Assembly: GCA_037903475.1 (NCBI GenBank) | Contig: JBAJFG010000179.1 | Location: forward strand, 310,001 to 374,000 | DNA length: 64,000 nucleotides | Reading direction: 5' to 3' | Source of the DNA: Ancylostoma caninum | Taxonomy: Eukaryota; Nematoda; Chromadorea; Rhabditida; Ancylostomatidae | In this document: positions 46,381-59,690 of the stretch, piece by piece | Layout of the letters: each line of letters starts with the position of its first letter | Numbering within the stretch: the stretch's first letter is position 1 | Position numbers and translations under genes: made by a program | The notes under the pieces: generated by a model | Seen by the model: only the letters and a program-made list of their open reading frames with translations | What the model was told of the DNA's origin: nothing | Database searches by the model: none

Positions 46381-47689
46381 CTCAATCTTGAGCTCGTCCA
46401 GTGCACAGGGTTAGTGAGTAAGAGAGTATAAATTTTGGGTAAAAGAGTATCCTTGCATCGTGAGCCCTTCTACCCACCCAAAAGCATTAGGGCAGACTCC
46501 TATTCCCCAAGCGTTACCCGCCCGCCACTGTTCCCATTCCCGCCTGCTTCTCCCGATTACGTCGTCTCCCATATGATCATCACATTTCAAAGCGCTCACG
46601 ATCATCGGCTAATTTGCGCTTTTCAAACGTCCATTTCACCAACCCAGCTGACCAACGACGACGTTCTCGACCAGTTCCCACCTAGCCCGTCGAAGGGAGA
46701 GCGACGGGGGACGAGGAGGTGACGCTACGCAACGCGGGGAAACGGGTTGACCCCGTGGCCCGTGGGGGTGGCGGACCGCCCCGCCCCGCCATGCTGCGCA
46801 CCTGGTCGTAGAAGCTGTTTCGAAAAGTGTTTATTTGTGACGGTAACGTGGTGTTTTGCACTGTGTCGGTGTGTGTGTGTGCGTGTTTTCGCCCTAGGAT
46901 CCCCACCCACTAAACTATGTGTACAGTTCATTTCTGGAACCTCTCGCTAGGTGGAGGTTATGTTGCTGCTTGGGTAATCATCGCTCCGCCCATTTACCTA
47001 CCTACGATGAAACTTATCAATGCTGCCATTCGTTATTATGTCAGCTTTTTTCATGCTGATTTCTATTTTTTTCCATTCAACGAGTGTCGTTTCTATAGTT
47101 ACCCCACTTTTTTCTACGATTTTTTTTCATAACTGGTAATTCTCACTCGCCAGCCGTCTTCATTGTTGAGTGTGATGATTACTAGACTGTGTGGTTATGT
47201 TGAGGTGCATTCCCCCAGTCATCACTTCAGTTTTTGTGACAGATGTCCTGCCTCAGTTCCTCTCTCTGTCTCCTCTCTCTCTCTCCCTCTCTTTCTTTCT
47301 GTTTCTCCTTCTCTTTCTCTGTCTTCCCCTCCCTCTATCTCCTTGTTGTGAGGTTTTTCCACGACCATTCGTTTTTTTTTCGCCATTCAACAATGGTCTT
47401 GTAGCTTTCTTGCATTTATTTACATTGTTATTTGGTAGAATGTACAAATATTTACATGATGGTTATGTGGAGCATGTGCGAATCATAAATATTAGAAACT
47501 CCCAGACCAATTTTCAATTTTCGCTGTTTTCTATTTTATTTTCATGTCTACATAATATTTATTTGTTGCCTGTGTTGTGACTGTTTGCCTGATATTCCGA
47601 AAAATTCTGATAAATAGACGTACAAATGGTCAGCGACATGGGCAAAGCCAACAGTACACAGGAAAATGGTGGCTGTGCACTAGGGTTTT

Positions 47690-47795
47690 GACCAAATCGA
47701 ATAAAATTCGAATATTTGTTCGAATATTCGAGAATTCGGAGGTTCCTAGAAATTCGAAAATTCGAGTATTCGAGGAATATTTTCGAATGTAAAAC
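47690..47795. repeat. TTCGAATATTCGA palindrome cluster
   Basis: About 100 bp made of overlapping AATTCGAATATT / TTCGAGTATTCGAGG units in both orientations. A shorter related patch is at 57970-58025. Confidence 0.6.
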
Positions 47796-50129
47796 TCTAC
47801 TGAGCTCCACCCACGCAATTCATTCGTCATGCAATGACGGCTCGGCTTGTAACTGTTCTATTTCTGGTGAATGTTTTTATTTCCTAGGCTTCGAAAAAAC
47901 TACTAGAAAACCAAAAAAAGTACTAGCCTCGCAGAACAATAGCATTGTTGCAGTCCGTAATTACAGACCTAACAATATTTATGGAAATCTTTTGGGGAAG
48001 TATTACCTAAGCGAGGTTTGACGTAAGAGTTCTCTTTTAATTTTTTTTTTTGAATTGAGAACAGGGGATCGGATCGATTTGACAATTGATCTTGATCTTA
48101 AAATTTCAAAATTCTCAGGGGAATTTCTCATTTCAAGATTGGAATTTTTTTCAATTCACTAGCCCTTGAACGAGTTTTCCCCTAAAATCTCATTGCTTTT
48201 CCAGAAAATTTTCAATGTTCTTCTGCCTATTAACCGCAGAATCTCAGAGCTCGTCTAGGATTATTTGAATTTCCCGCTTCCATTTCTTTTGACTAGGTGT
48301 CTTGTTCGATTACTCTTTGAAAGATCTCCATCATTGCTGCGGTAGTTCCGACGGAGTGTCGAGGGAAGTCATTGACAGTTAATGGAAAGTCATTGAAACG
48401 TATTTAAGATGTTCTACACTAGTGACTGCTTTTTTTTTAGAATTAGTAGTACTAGTGTAATGTGTTCTTTATAGTGCAGTTGCACAAGCTTTTCCTTCAG
48501 TCCCTCTATCTTCTCCCTTAAGCCACGCCCCTTTTCTCCTTATCGTTCTTTTCGCCTTTAAAACACAGTTTCTTCACCCGCGTCGGGCTATCGTTCACGC
48601 TCCGCCCACTGGCTTTTTCAATATTTGTGAGCGGCGAATAGCAGCATGAGCGACGCGAAAACAACGAAAAAGCGGATGTGGGCGGAGTTTACGCAGCACA
48701 GGACTAGCAACTATTACATTTTCTCCGATAGTAAACCTCATTTTCACTTAGGCTGACCTGATTTTTTGTGGATTTTATGGGCGTAGCGATTAAGCGCTAT
48801 GGATTTTTGAGGAAAAATCGCGAGGACTCAATGTTTCTTGGTTACTAGTATGCACGTAATTTTGCACTGACTATGCTATTCTCGTGCGTGGCGCACAGAC
48901 GCACGGACACGCGCCACTACAGCTCACATCTGGTGAACGCTTGCGAAAAACATGCGAAAGACGTATGGATGCGTAGTATCCGGCTCCACACGATGTGGCC
49001 TAGATTAATTCTCGGTTTTTCACGGCTCTTATGCAACTCATATGATGTTTGCGTCGTGCTGCACTTTTGCTATGCGACGTTATAGTGCCGTTTTCCCGGA
49101 TGTTCTCGGATTTTTGCCTACTTTTCCAAAATTGGGGCTAGAAAACCCTTATCAGGGATGAAATGGTTAGCAAGGATGCGGGTCCTTCCTTCTTCCTTGG
49201 AAAAACAGAAAACCAGTGACAACGCGTCTGTTTATTCTGTTCTGGCCATTACTATAAATTTCCATCATTAATAATGCTATTATTTGACTAATTTTTAATA
49301 ATTATTGACTGGTAACAAAAAGTACTCGAAAAATTGAAATTTCATGGATTTTTCCCAGGAATGATTTGATCTGCATTTCTTGATCGACCTGACGCAGAGA
49401 AATCCATAACGATGACCTCGATGCCTTAGAGTAGTTCATCTCTTTATGAGCTTATTCTCTTAATTTTTCGATTTTTGGCATATTTTCTCCGTTCTCGACC
49501 TTTCTAAAGGGAAATCCTGGATCTTGTCTATCTTTTCATCATCCTTCTCCCTGTTGTTTCGTTCATATTCATCATAAATCCTTGAGAATGAGCGTTCTAG
49601 GTATCTATTTATATGGGAGACACATTCGAATGTCATTTCATGGGCAGTATTTTTTTGCAACACCCCCTAAATCCGTGAAAATGAAGTAAAGGTGACTTTG
49701 TCATTCTTCAGTTTTCCAAGGAATTCAGCGAAGAAATTGCTGCTCTGAGGATATTTCTTATAGAATAGTTTTTTCACAAAGAAAAATTTGAAATTTATAA
49801 TAGAGTGGAAACAAGCAGGCCGTTTCCCACGAGTGTTGGTTCTTTTTGGAAATTTCTGACCACGGTGTTTTCCCGCGAAATTACTTACACTCTTGTTATT
49901 TCTCGAGTCGAGCACCCGTTGGAAAAAATGCCAGGCGGTTTTGTGAGCGAGCTGGAAAAATTCAGAATTTTCCTCATCGTCGTCGTCTTATACATCAAAA
50001 TCAACATTGGTTGCATCCTAGGTTGCATGTTCGTGTTGCCAAAAAGGTCTGCAATCCCTGACACCAAGCCATGGCACCTCATCTGTGAACTATCTTCTCC
50101 TATAGTCCCTCTCACCCGTTCGCATCGTC

Positions 50130-50720
50130 AAAGCTTTACGGATCGAAGGCGAATCGTTGCGCTACGATTGCGATATGTTTTGCGTTTGGCGTCGTCGCCG
50201 CTGCGTCCGCTGCGTCGAGTGGTGATGCTGGTGGTGGCGTCGGCTTTCTCGCGCGAACATCCCTTTCTATACCGGTTCGGCTTACTATTCCAGCCTAATT
50301 GTTGTTGTTCGCCTCTGGTCCTCGTCGTCGTCGTCGTGGTCGTCGTTTCGTCGAGCATTATCTGTTCAGCCAGCCAGCCAGCAGCGGCCACCACACGGCT
50401 ACTGCAACCGCTCGCCCTCCAGTTTTGTATGACACATAGACAGCGAAACTCGTCGCGCACCCCGCGCCCACATCCACTCCCCTCCCGGCTGCTGCCCATT
50501 CCCGTCGCGGCCGCCGCACCCCGGGGGCACTTTCTCCGCCGCGTCGCGCGCGCGCGTCACCGCCGCCGCCGCGCGAGCGACGCGAGGAGAACATCTTCAC
50601 CCGGATGTCGTCGTCGCAACGACGAGATCCCCGGCTGCAGATAGCGCGCGCCCCGAGAGTCGCGGCGTGTTTCATTCGGCTGTAGTTACGCAACAATGCC
50701 TAGTGACCTCGTTCGGCTGT
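50130..50720. other. GC-rich island with GTC/CCG runs
   Basis: It contains a (GTC)n run near 50325, CAGCCAGCCAGCCAGC at 50369, CGCGCGCGCG and CCGCCGCCGCC. A 279-codon open frame ends inside it but is low-complexity. Possible promoter or untranslated first exon. Confidence 0.5.
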
Positions 50721-51384
50721 TCGTCGTCGTGTTCGACTTAGCGCTGCGTTAATTTGGGCCCTAGCGCTAAAGGGCCTGGGGCCCTTGGCTTTACGTGGCC
50801 CATACTTCATTGCTCAGGACATTTTTACAAGGAGTTATCCATTCCGTCTAGCTTCCTGAGAGTTCTCTGTCCTTTAATCTGTCTTTCCTGCTAGTTTACC
50901 CTTAAACGATTTTATCCATACAAAATTGAACTTTAACCCAGTCTACCTATTTGACTCCTTATTATTTTTTCTACTGGCTGGTTACCGTATTCTTAGGCCA
51001 GTCCTTCAAACAGTGAATTTTTTGAAGTTTTATAATTTTTTTTCGTTTTGATCCCCTTGAATTTATTGTAGAGAATCTGTAGACCGATCAGTGAATGCAT
51101 CGGATACATTCGTTCGATTTCGAATAAGTCTAAAATTTGAATGTTAAGAAAAAGGAGAACCTTAAAGCATTAGGGGAAAGAAAATGTAGCTAAGGAGCTC
51201 TGTGTTCATTGTTTATTCGATTTCAGGGATGACTTCCATTTTTTTGAATTAGTTAGATTTATTCGGTTTTATTCCGGTAAAACCTTACCCAAAAATGTGG
51301 AAATTAGAATCATTTCTTTCCTTGTTGTACAAATTTCCATAGAAATAGAAACTTATTTCTCTTTTTCGGCTCAGGAGCATCATT

Positions 51385-51525
51385 GCAAAGATGGATAATC
51401 TTCTACCGATGGGCATCAGCTTGGTATAGATATGGGAAATTATCGGCAAACATGTTGACGTGTGCTGGGTAAAGGGTAAAATTGGCTACGTTGACGCGTG
51501 CACCTCGGGTAATGGTGCATCCGGG
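51385..51525. repeat. GGGTAA-family element
   Basis: GATGGATAATC, ACATGTTGACGTGTGCTGGG, GGGTAAAATTGGC, GTTGACGCGTG, CTCGGGTAATGGTGCATCCG: partial palindrome, family phrases in order. Confidence 0.55.
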
Positions 51526-52389
51526 CTTTGTACGGGTACTCTTCTGTAATTCACGGTTTTTAATTGGTAGTTATGCAAGGAAATATTCCATGGAACAGAG
51601 AGGTTAGCATTCTACTGCGTTTTACTGTCTCAGGTATTTGTTTACCCTTTGCAGTTATCTACTCTAGTTCTGTGCTGGAATACTAAGCGAATTTTTACGC
51701 ATTTGTGTATGTTTAAAGTTAAGAAATTTAAGCTCTTGTCTTCATCTAACTATTTTAGCTGGGATATTCCTACTAAACCCACTGATAATGGAGTTTTGGC
51801 AGCTGAAAGCTTGTGATCGTAGCTCTATAGTAGTTTTTAACCCCTGCCGACCAGTTCCTAGGGAGATTTAATGGAGAAATCCACCGCTCGAACAATGTCG
51901 TAGTTCCGTTTTCTTCAGTGGATCGGTTCTGCGTGTTTAAGAAGGAGTTTTCATCTAAATTTCGGTAGTTTATGTAGGTTATCATATTATGTCATAATAT
52001 GAACGAAAGTTATCATGCAGACTGAGAATTAGATTGAAATGACATCGATCTTGGCGAGAACTTTCATTCTCAACTTGGTAAGTGAATCAGAAACTTTCGA
52101 GCGGCGAAAACTGTTGGGGACCAGTTCTCGCCATAGATTTTGGAGTCGGAGCGCTGTCACTATAAGCCAAAACTAATTGAATTTCAAGCCTGTTCCACGT
52201 TCAACGTGATAAAGGATGTAAATTTTAACGTTGCGCGTTAATTAAAGCGCTATTATAGCAGCTGTAACAATTGCATGGTATGACTGCGATCATTGGAAGG
52301 GAGCGTATTTGTACGGCTAGATGGTGTAATCTCGGAAAATTCCTAAAAATACCTCAGTCCGGGTAAAAACTAGCACTGGAAAAGGAAAT

Positions 52390-52800
52390 TTATTGATGAA
52401 TAGCAATAGTAGAGTGAGCAATGTTAATGACAATAGTAGTAGGTATAGTAGTAGTAATAGTAACAGTAATATTAATAGTAATCGTAATAGTAGGTATAGT
52501 AGTAGTAATAGTAACAGTAATATTAGTAGTAATCGTAATAGTAATAGTAGTAATAGTAATGGTGAAAGTAATAATAGTAGTAATAGTGAAAGTAATAGTA
52601 ATAGTAACATAATAGTAAAGGTGGTAGGAATAGTTATAGTAATAGTTCAGTAATAGCAATAATAATACTGATAGTGATAGTAGTAGTAATAGTAGTAGTG
52701 CTAGTAACAATAATAGCGATAGTAATAGTAATAGTGATAATAACAGTAATAGCTATGGTAATAGTAATAGTGCAGCAATAGTAGCAATAATATATAGTAA
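52390..52800. repeat. TAGTAA/TAG trinucleotide-rich microsatellite
   Basis: About 400 bp of imperfect AGTAAT/AGTAGTAAT repeats. The Leu-, Ile/Thr- and Asn/Ser-rich open frames over it are artefacts. Confidence 0.9.
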
Positions 52801-53109
52801 ATAACTTAATATATATTGTTCAAGTTGGTTAAGACATCCAAATTTTTCACCAATAACGTATGGCTCATATATAGTAGGTCTTAGCAAAACAATCTTAACA
52901 ATTACTATATGTGCTAGATGTCCCAGGACTCGTATAATCTCTTCTTCAGGTTCTCTAGATCCTGTTTCTCTTGGATTTTCTTGTTTTCTCGGACTTTTTT
53001 TCACCCCTTGGCTTCGACCCAAAAACCTAAATCCCAAATGTTTGAGGACTGAAACCGCTCGCGCTGGCTTTCTCCATGAACCATTTTCTCTGGCGACCCA
53101 TTAGAAACT

Positions 53110-53410
53110 ATATTAGCACAGCGAGTGCGGTGTGCGCGCAAGCCGGTGGCCGCTGCGTAGCGCAGGAAAATCGGCCGCGCGGTGGCGGCGCTCGGCGGCT
53201 AACCGCGTTTTTTTGCCGCGCGCGCGCGATTGAAGTTTCATCTCTTGCTAGCCACCGCCGACCAGCATTCTTTCACTTTTTGTCGCTCTCGTAAGCGGAA
53301 TTCGCCGGCGTGTTTCGCTGTCGTCGACGTCGTCGCCAGCGCGCTGGCGCGCGAATTTTTTGCCGCTAGGCGTCAAGCCCCACAAAACCAACCACCGGCT
53401 AGCAGCCGAT
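53110..53410. other. GC-rich island
   Basis: GCCGCGCGCGCGCG, GTCGTCGACGTCGTCG and AGCGCGCTGGCGCGCG. No gene seen. Confidence 0.5.
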
Positions 53411-53629
53411 GCGAATGATGTGTTGTTGAATCGTTAATGGGGCTATGGTGATGCGATGAAGCAATGTGGAGTATAAACGTGTTAGGAGTTCAGGGAAGGG
53501 GTCCTAATTTTCATTCAGGAATAGGTGCTTTAGAGGTGAAGTCTCGGAGAGTATTTCAAGTTGTTTGCTATAATTCCTCCCGTATACTTAATACAGTCTT
53601 TCACACTCCTCAAACTCTGTTTAATGATT

Positions 53630-54060
53630 ACTTGAGTGTATAATATGGTAGTTATATATAATTTAGTATTATAGTAGTATACAATAGTACAGGATAGCAA
53701 TGGTATTAATATAATAATATTGTAGAGTATAATATATACAGTATCATTTAATAGCATATACTACATAATGTAGTAATTATGGTTAATAATAGTATAATAA
53801 TAATATTATAATAATGTAGCAATGATGGTATAATATAATATAATATATACAATGTAATGTAATATATAATGTAACATAATATATAATGTAATATAATATA
53901 TAATGCAGTATAATAATATAATGTAATGTAATAATAATATAATGTAATATAATATATAATGTAGTAATGATGGTTGTATGTACACAATAATATTAGAATG
54001 TAGTAGTATAATGTGGTAATTAAACGTGGTGTAGTGATCTACGTAGCTTATATATATATT
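53630..54060. repeat. TAATATAATG A/T-rich satellite-like tract
   Basis: Irregular tandem ATAATGTAATATAATATA units; all open frames here encode Tyr/Ile/Leu only. Confidence 0.85.
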
Positions 54061-55899
54061 ATAATACATGTTAATACGTGGAAATGATACAATACAATAT
54101 ATGACCTGATGCAAGCAAATCTTTCTCTGGAAGGGGGCGGGGGGGGGCGGCTGACAAAATCGGCAAGATATACTATATTTATATTCGCTAGACATATTAT
54201 TATTTTAGAAAAGGCCATTTTGAAATTTAAATGGTTTAAAATGAACATCTAACGTATTACAATTAGAAGTAGGGATCCAAGATCAGCTAACACATTTTTC
54301 CTATTTCATAGAGATATTTCAAAAATTTCGACCCTTTTTCGAGCAGATTGGTGGAGGGGGGTTATCACTTATCACCAGGACTCTACTATATAATAATAGT
54401 GCATACATATAATATGTAACCGAGTAATAATGGCTTTTTGTACCAATATTTCAACCATCACTTTTTTTGACGGGTCTTGCGGATGCATGAATATCTGAGA
54501 AAGAGGTCTTCGTCGTTGATCTGTTGTGAAACCACTAAGAAACACCGCCCACTTGTCCATAATTTCTGGAAACAATTAGCCATAGGTGCTGAATAAGCGC
54601 TTTATTTGTGCGTTACCACATTTCTTGGCATCTGCAGAAATATTTTTGTAAATTTTGCAGAACTGCATGTTTTCCTTGAGGCGTCGGTCGCTTATCATAA
54701 CAAATTTAAACCCCGCCCACTTACCCGGTAATGCTGGCGAGTGGCAGAGATCATCGAGAAAGGTTGTAGCTCCTTTATTCAACCTTTCTTTTAATGATTT
54801 TTCCAGAAAACTCTAGAGATCCACATATTTTCGGGGAAATGGCTCTGCACTGTTTTCCGCCGCTCAGGAGAATTACTTTATTTTTTCTTTGCAAATAGAA
54901 TTATATAAATACGTTTCTGTATAAATTGTCACGCTAATTAGCGTAGTGAATTACTTCAAAGTAGTGAATTGTCCAATATTAGAGAAAATTCTTTTCTATT
55001 GCAACCTTTCCAGGTAGAAGGGGCACATGTTTCACTTCAGAATACCACTTATTGACGTCAAAAATTGCGGTTCTCCCTTCCTGAGGAAGTTTGGCGCCAT
55101 TCAAGACCTTTTTTGAATTTTTGGACCATTTCTCGTTGCATCAAGTGCAAACGTAATAGAATTAATTTTTTAAATTTAGTTTTTAATCCCATGCAATGTA
55201 CGATTGCACTTTTATGGCATTTTAATGTAATGATTTTACGATACACGTAAGACAATCCATCAACGTAACGCATTAAAAAGTTGTAGCTTTGCACTCTCCT
55301 GCTCTGACACATTCTGAGGGAAAAGTTTCCAGAAAAAAATTCCAGAGAAACCCCAAGGAAAAAGGGAAGTTTTTAGAAATTCTAGGCAAATTCGAAAACA
55401 TGAAGTGAAGCGGCTCTAATCCCGGAACTGCACTAATGCTGTGTTAATCGTGAATCCTTAGGCGTCATTGGGAAATTAAGTTAGAGACATCGAAGAACCG
55501 AGAAAACTGGCGACGGCTGGTTTGTCCTAGGTCGGAGAAATGGAAGAAGAATAGTCACGGATTGCTTTCGCTGTGCTTCGGATACTCTCCAGAGGGAAAT
55601 TTGCTCAGTTACCTTAAGAAAATTGAGAGTCAGGGTGGCACAGGTTCAGGGCGCTGGAACCCTGTGGTGCCCATTTGTAACCCTGAGTGCTGAGATGCTT
55701 GACTTCTGAGACAAATTGTAATTTTAACACAGAAAATTCCAGAAACTTTTTTTCAAGGACGATCGCTGCCAGAAAACTAGAATGTGAACACCAAAGAAGA
55801 AATTAAAGTGTTGATATATAGTACTTCATAGTAATGTGTTACAGTAGTGTATAGTATTATAGTAGCTGGTAGAGTACTAGCAGAGTTATATAACAATAC

Positions 55900-56070
55900 A
55901 TATGGCAATCAAAAAAACATGTGTATAATAATATATATATATATATTATATATAATATGATAGTGTAATATACAATATAATAATATGTAGTATAATAATA
56001 TATATTATAATAATATATAGTATAATACAATAATATAATATATAACATAATAATATATAATAATAAATAT
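55900..56070. repeat. (TA)n / TAATATA tract
   Basis: A run of ATATATATATA followed by ATAATATATAGTATAATA units. Confidence 0.85.
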
Positions 56071-56158
56071 AAAGGAATTGGTTTTGTATGACTGTTAACA
56101 CATAACGGACAACGTGATTCACATGGTGCCTCACGCGGAGTCTGCTCTCTATTTCCAT

Positions 56159-56386
56159 AAAATTTTGGGTGTGTATCATCGTGAGGGAAAACGGGGCGTG
56201 GTGCAGTTCTGCGATTGGTTCGTTCAAATCCTCCTCCCGCCCCAAACGGTTGACTCGTTCTCTTCGCGCGCGATTACACTATACATGATCATGCAAAATT
56301 TGAATGCGATTGAGGACGAGATGATCGTGGAGGGCGGGAAGGCTCCGCCTCGTTTTCCCTCACGATGATACACACCCTAAAATTTT
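56159..56386. mobile_element. Hairpin MITE with perfect long ends (56167-56378) and duplicated AAAATTTT
   Basis: GGGTGTGTATCATCGTGAGG and CCTCACGATGATACACACCC are perfectly inverted, continuing into GAAAACG/CGTTTTC. AAAATTTT flanks both ends (one extra T at the right), a likely 8-bp target duplication. The interior CGCGCGATTACACTATACATG resembles 17015-17040. It belongs to the same end-type as 321-445. Confidence 0.85.
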
Positions 56387-56804
56387 AACCTGTGGTCACA
56401 TGGACAGGTGGTGCAAATGGTGAATTATCAGAGAAATTCCCTCTGGCCACCTACGCTCGCCATGCAAAAATGTGCCCTGTCCGCGATATGTTGAAACTGG
56501 AAAAAATAATTTTAAAAAACGTATGTTCAAAATTAGAAATAAAAATAAGTGAGGAGGTGATAAATACGCTATATTACCACTTATTCTAACCTTAATTTTC
56601 GCATATTTTCCTCTTTCTCTCCTCCTCTGTTTAGTTTTTTTTATCGCTTGGTGTATTTGCTTACTGAGCGTGGTCATGATTAAAATTTCATCATTCCAAA
56701 AATATCGCGATTCCCCCAAAAAGAGATAAAAATCATTGACAAGGTCTTGTATCTCACGGGTTCCCCTGTACCGGTCCACGATCAACTTTTGCTGGGGTAA
56801 CCAT

Positions 56805-57065
56805 GATACATCTAGGTGGCTGCGTGACAAGAGGCACGCTGCTGATCTGTGATTGGTCGATTCATGTGCGCGTTGTGGTTGCGGCCTTCTAGGGCACGAG
56901 TAGTTCTGCGTGGATATGGACAACTTTTCGGAGCTGGAGTGGGACAGATGAGTGTTTTCGGAACCCACAAACTGTGAGAAGGTGGCCATCAATGTCATTT
57001 AGTGCGTTGAATTTGGAGAAACAACCTGTACTTGGAAAGCGTACGCGTGCGGCGCGGTCGCATCG
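56805..57065. repeat. Dispersed repeat, inverted copy 2
   Basis: Reverse complement of 8765-9025 over most of its length, with moderate divergence: AGGTGGCTGCGTGACAAGAG, GTGATTGGTCG, GTGGGACAGATG, CGGAACCCACAAAC, GTGCGGCGCGGTCGC. Confidence 0.65.
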
Positions 57066-58384
57066 TGGCCCACGTCTTGACCGCCGCCTCATCTGGATAA
57101 CGGAGTTACATCAACCCATTCCACCTCGCATTAATTTATCAATCTTCAGTGAAACGGTAATTTGTTATCACTGATTTTCTTGGAAAATTCATTTTTCAGA
57201 GGAAAATTTCTAGCGAGTGCGCTGATTCCTTTGGCGGAAGAACTTCTTTCAACTTACATTATTGTGCTGTTACTGTATCAAATCAAAGTTACAGTAGAAA
57301 AACTAGCAAAATAAAATTCTTTTACCTTTAACGGCATTTTCGCCCCAATTTTATTGTTTCCGCTTCTGTGAACATCCAACTTTTTCTCAACGAAAATTTC
57401 CATTGAAATCGCTGCTAAAATCACTTTGTGTTGTTTACATAGGACACAGGATGTTGTTTGTTTCAGGCGCAGTTTCAACAAAATCTTGAGAATCTAATAA
57501 TTTTTTGTTTTTCTTCTCATGCAGTTACTAGATGACATGGAATTACCCAAATTTCTTGGAATAATTGCTGAAATTTTAGTAATTTTCTTACTTATCTGCG
57601 TATTATTTGGGAGATAAGATTGCAAAAAAATGGATAAAAATATCACATGGCCATGATTGTTGAAGGAACGCTTCGCTTAGTTTTTGGGAAAGCAAGTTTT
57701 AAAAAGCTTATTATTGAAACGAGCGACAGAGCGTCTGGGTGAATAATTTGGTTATTTAAGGGTCCATGAAATTAAGGATAGATCCACTTGACCACTATAC
57801 ATTGGACCGAATGAAAATTGAATAATTTTGTCTTTCAATCATCAATTCAGGAAACAATTCAAATACCCAGATATTGGAGTATGAGGAAGCCCTAGAGCTC
57901 TTCTTCTCCCTCATACAGCACCGAATTGGTCTCTAATGGTGGAGCATTTGATGTTTTCATTTATTCAAAGTCAATATTTTTGATTTCGAATATCGAATAC
58001 ATCGAATAAATGAAAAATTCGAATGTTCAAACACTGGAGGTCAATACAGTACTGCACAGAAGAGAAGAACGGCTTCAGAACTTTCTCAATCTCGAACACC
58101 CGGATGTTTAGATTGTTTCCTGAATTGGTAATTGAAGTAACAAAATTTTCCGATTTTTATTCGGTCCAGGGTATATTGACCACACTTACATAAATATTTT
58201 AAATAATTCGTTGAATTCCGTTCTATTTATGTAAAGTTTTGAGGGATTTTTCTTCGTTTCGCCTCTACTTCACCTAAAAAGAACGCTTTCAGATTAGCGC
58301 CTGAAAATGGCATGCAATTGCGTACGATTCGCAGCCACTGCAGCTATTCGGGTGTGGTTCTTAAATAGTGGTCATCTTGACGCC

Positions 58385-58560
58385 ATTTAAAAAGCGCGAA
58401 CGAAAAGAAACGAGACGTCCGCGCGCGGGCCGCTGACGGCAGCCGGCGTTGACACGCGTGTCCGGCTTTTTTCGCCGCTACACCACTGGTTTCGCCGGCC
58501 GCCGCGTCACTTCGCGGGGTTTTCTGCAGCTTCGGCTTTTAGAGGCGCCCTTCTGGGACT
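58385..58560. other. GC-rich island
   Basis: GTCCGCGCGCGGGCCGCTGAC and TTCGCCGGCCGCCGCGTCAC within A/T-rich sequence. No gene seen. Confidence 0.45.
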
Positions 58561-59389
58561 ATTCACGAGAGTGTGCCTGTTTTTCCCCGGAGAAATTTCT
58601 GGAAACTTTGCTGCTCGTTATGAAGTAACACTATCCCTCGGCGTGAAAAATGCCAGCTTTTGCGTGAAACACCACGTAAAAAGTGCATGTTGAGCAGCGT
58701 TTTTGTTCGCATGAGACATGAGGCTACTCTGATCGAGCCGGCAGCAGCCCCCTCAGAATGTACTTCCAAGCTGCAAATGCATAGGAAAAAGTGCAACACC
58801 ACGGCGATGCCCTTGAGATTTCACAGTACCCTTCAAAAATTAACCCCTTTCTTCCTCCCCCGCGATTACATATATGTAGATAGAAAACATGATATTTGCA
58901 AACGATTTATGGTTACGATTTCTAAGGAAACGTACATTGCCCACTACTCTTGGAAAAGGTTGTCCTTTTCCTGTGCAATTTTCAAAAATATCACGACACT
59001 GAAATTTCCGGAGAAATATTTGTAGATTTCTCCTAAACCTCGCACCAAAAGGCTTCGGAATACATTTTATTTCAGGCAGCAAGAAATGAAAAATAAAGGG
59101 GCTGGCTATGATTTAAAAGGATTAATGTAGAATCAGGATTAGCTAAGGATTAATAAGAGGCTAAGAGCTATAAAAATTGGTCGCAAAAAATCAATAAAAA
59201 GGAGATAAGTATAATGAAAAGGAGCAGAATTGCTGCAGTTTTGTCTTTTATCATCGATTCCATTCTGAAATCTGGAAAAAGTAGGACTAGGCGTGAAAAT
59301 AAGTGGAGTTTACCTAGAACTTAACCCAAAAACTTCGATTTTACCCAATTTTTATCAAAGGTCCAAGAGAGATCCCAAAGGCAAAGCTC

Positions 59390-59690
59390 CATCATTGAGG
59401 TTACCCGTGTTGAACGTTTTACACCTTATTTTGTCCGTTACCTAGCACATATCAACACGCTTACCCATACATGGCTTTGAGAAGTATGACGTTCTCTATA
59501 CCCAGTTGCTACCCATGGGTAATATCCCATGGCTCTGAGATTACCCATCCATCCAGTGATGCATCCGAGCTCTGAGTCTGGATACACCTTTACCTAGGGT
59601 GAGCATTTTGACGCCCATACTATCGGTGGGTAAATTTGTGGGCTATAACTCGCTTACCCTGGGTAATTCCAGTGATGTGCCTGAGCTCTC
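59390..59690. repeat. GGGTAA-family elements, two adjacent copies
   Basis: 59390-59570 has GAGGTTACCCG, CTACCCATGGGTAATATCC and GATGCATCCGAG. 59575-59690 has CACCTTTACCTAGGGTGAGC, GGGTAAATTTGTGG and CTTACCCTGGGTAATTCC. Confidence 0.65.

Noticed and set aside
49805..50644. Longest open frame in the window (279 codons, plus strand)
   Set aside because: Its second half is made of GTC/CCG-type low-complexity sequence open on both strands, and no domain or splice context supports it. More likely a GC-rich island.
52317..52710. Poly-Leu and Ile/Thr open frames
   Set aside because: Translations of a TAG/AAT trinucleotide repeat.
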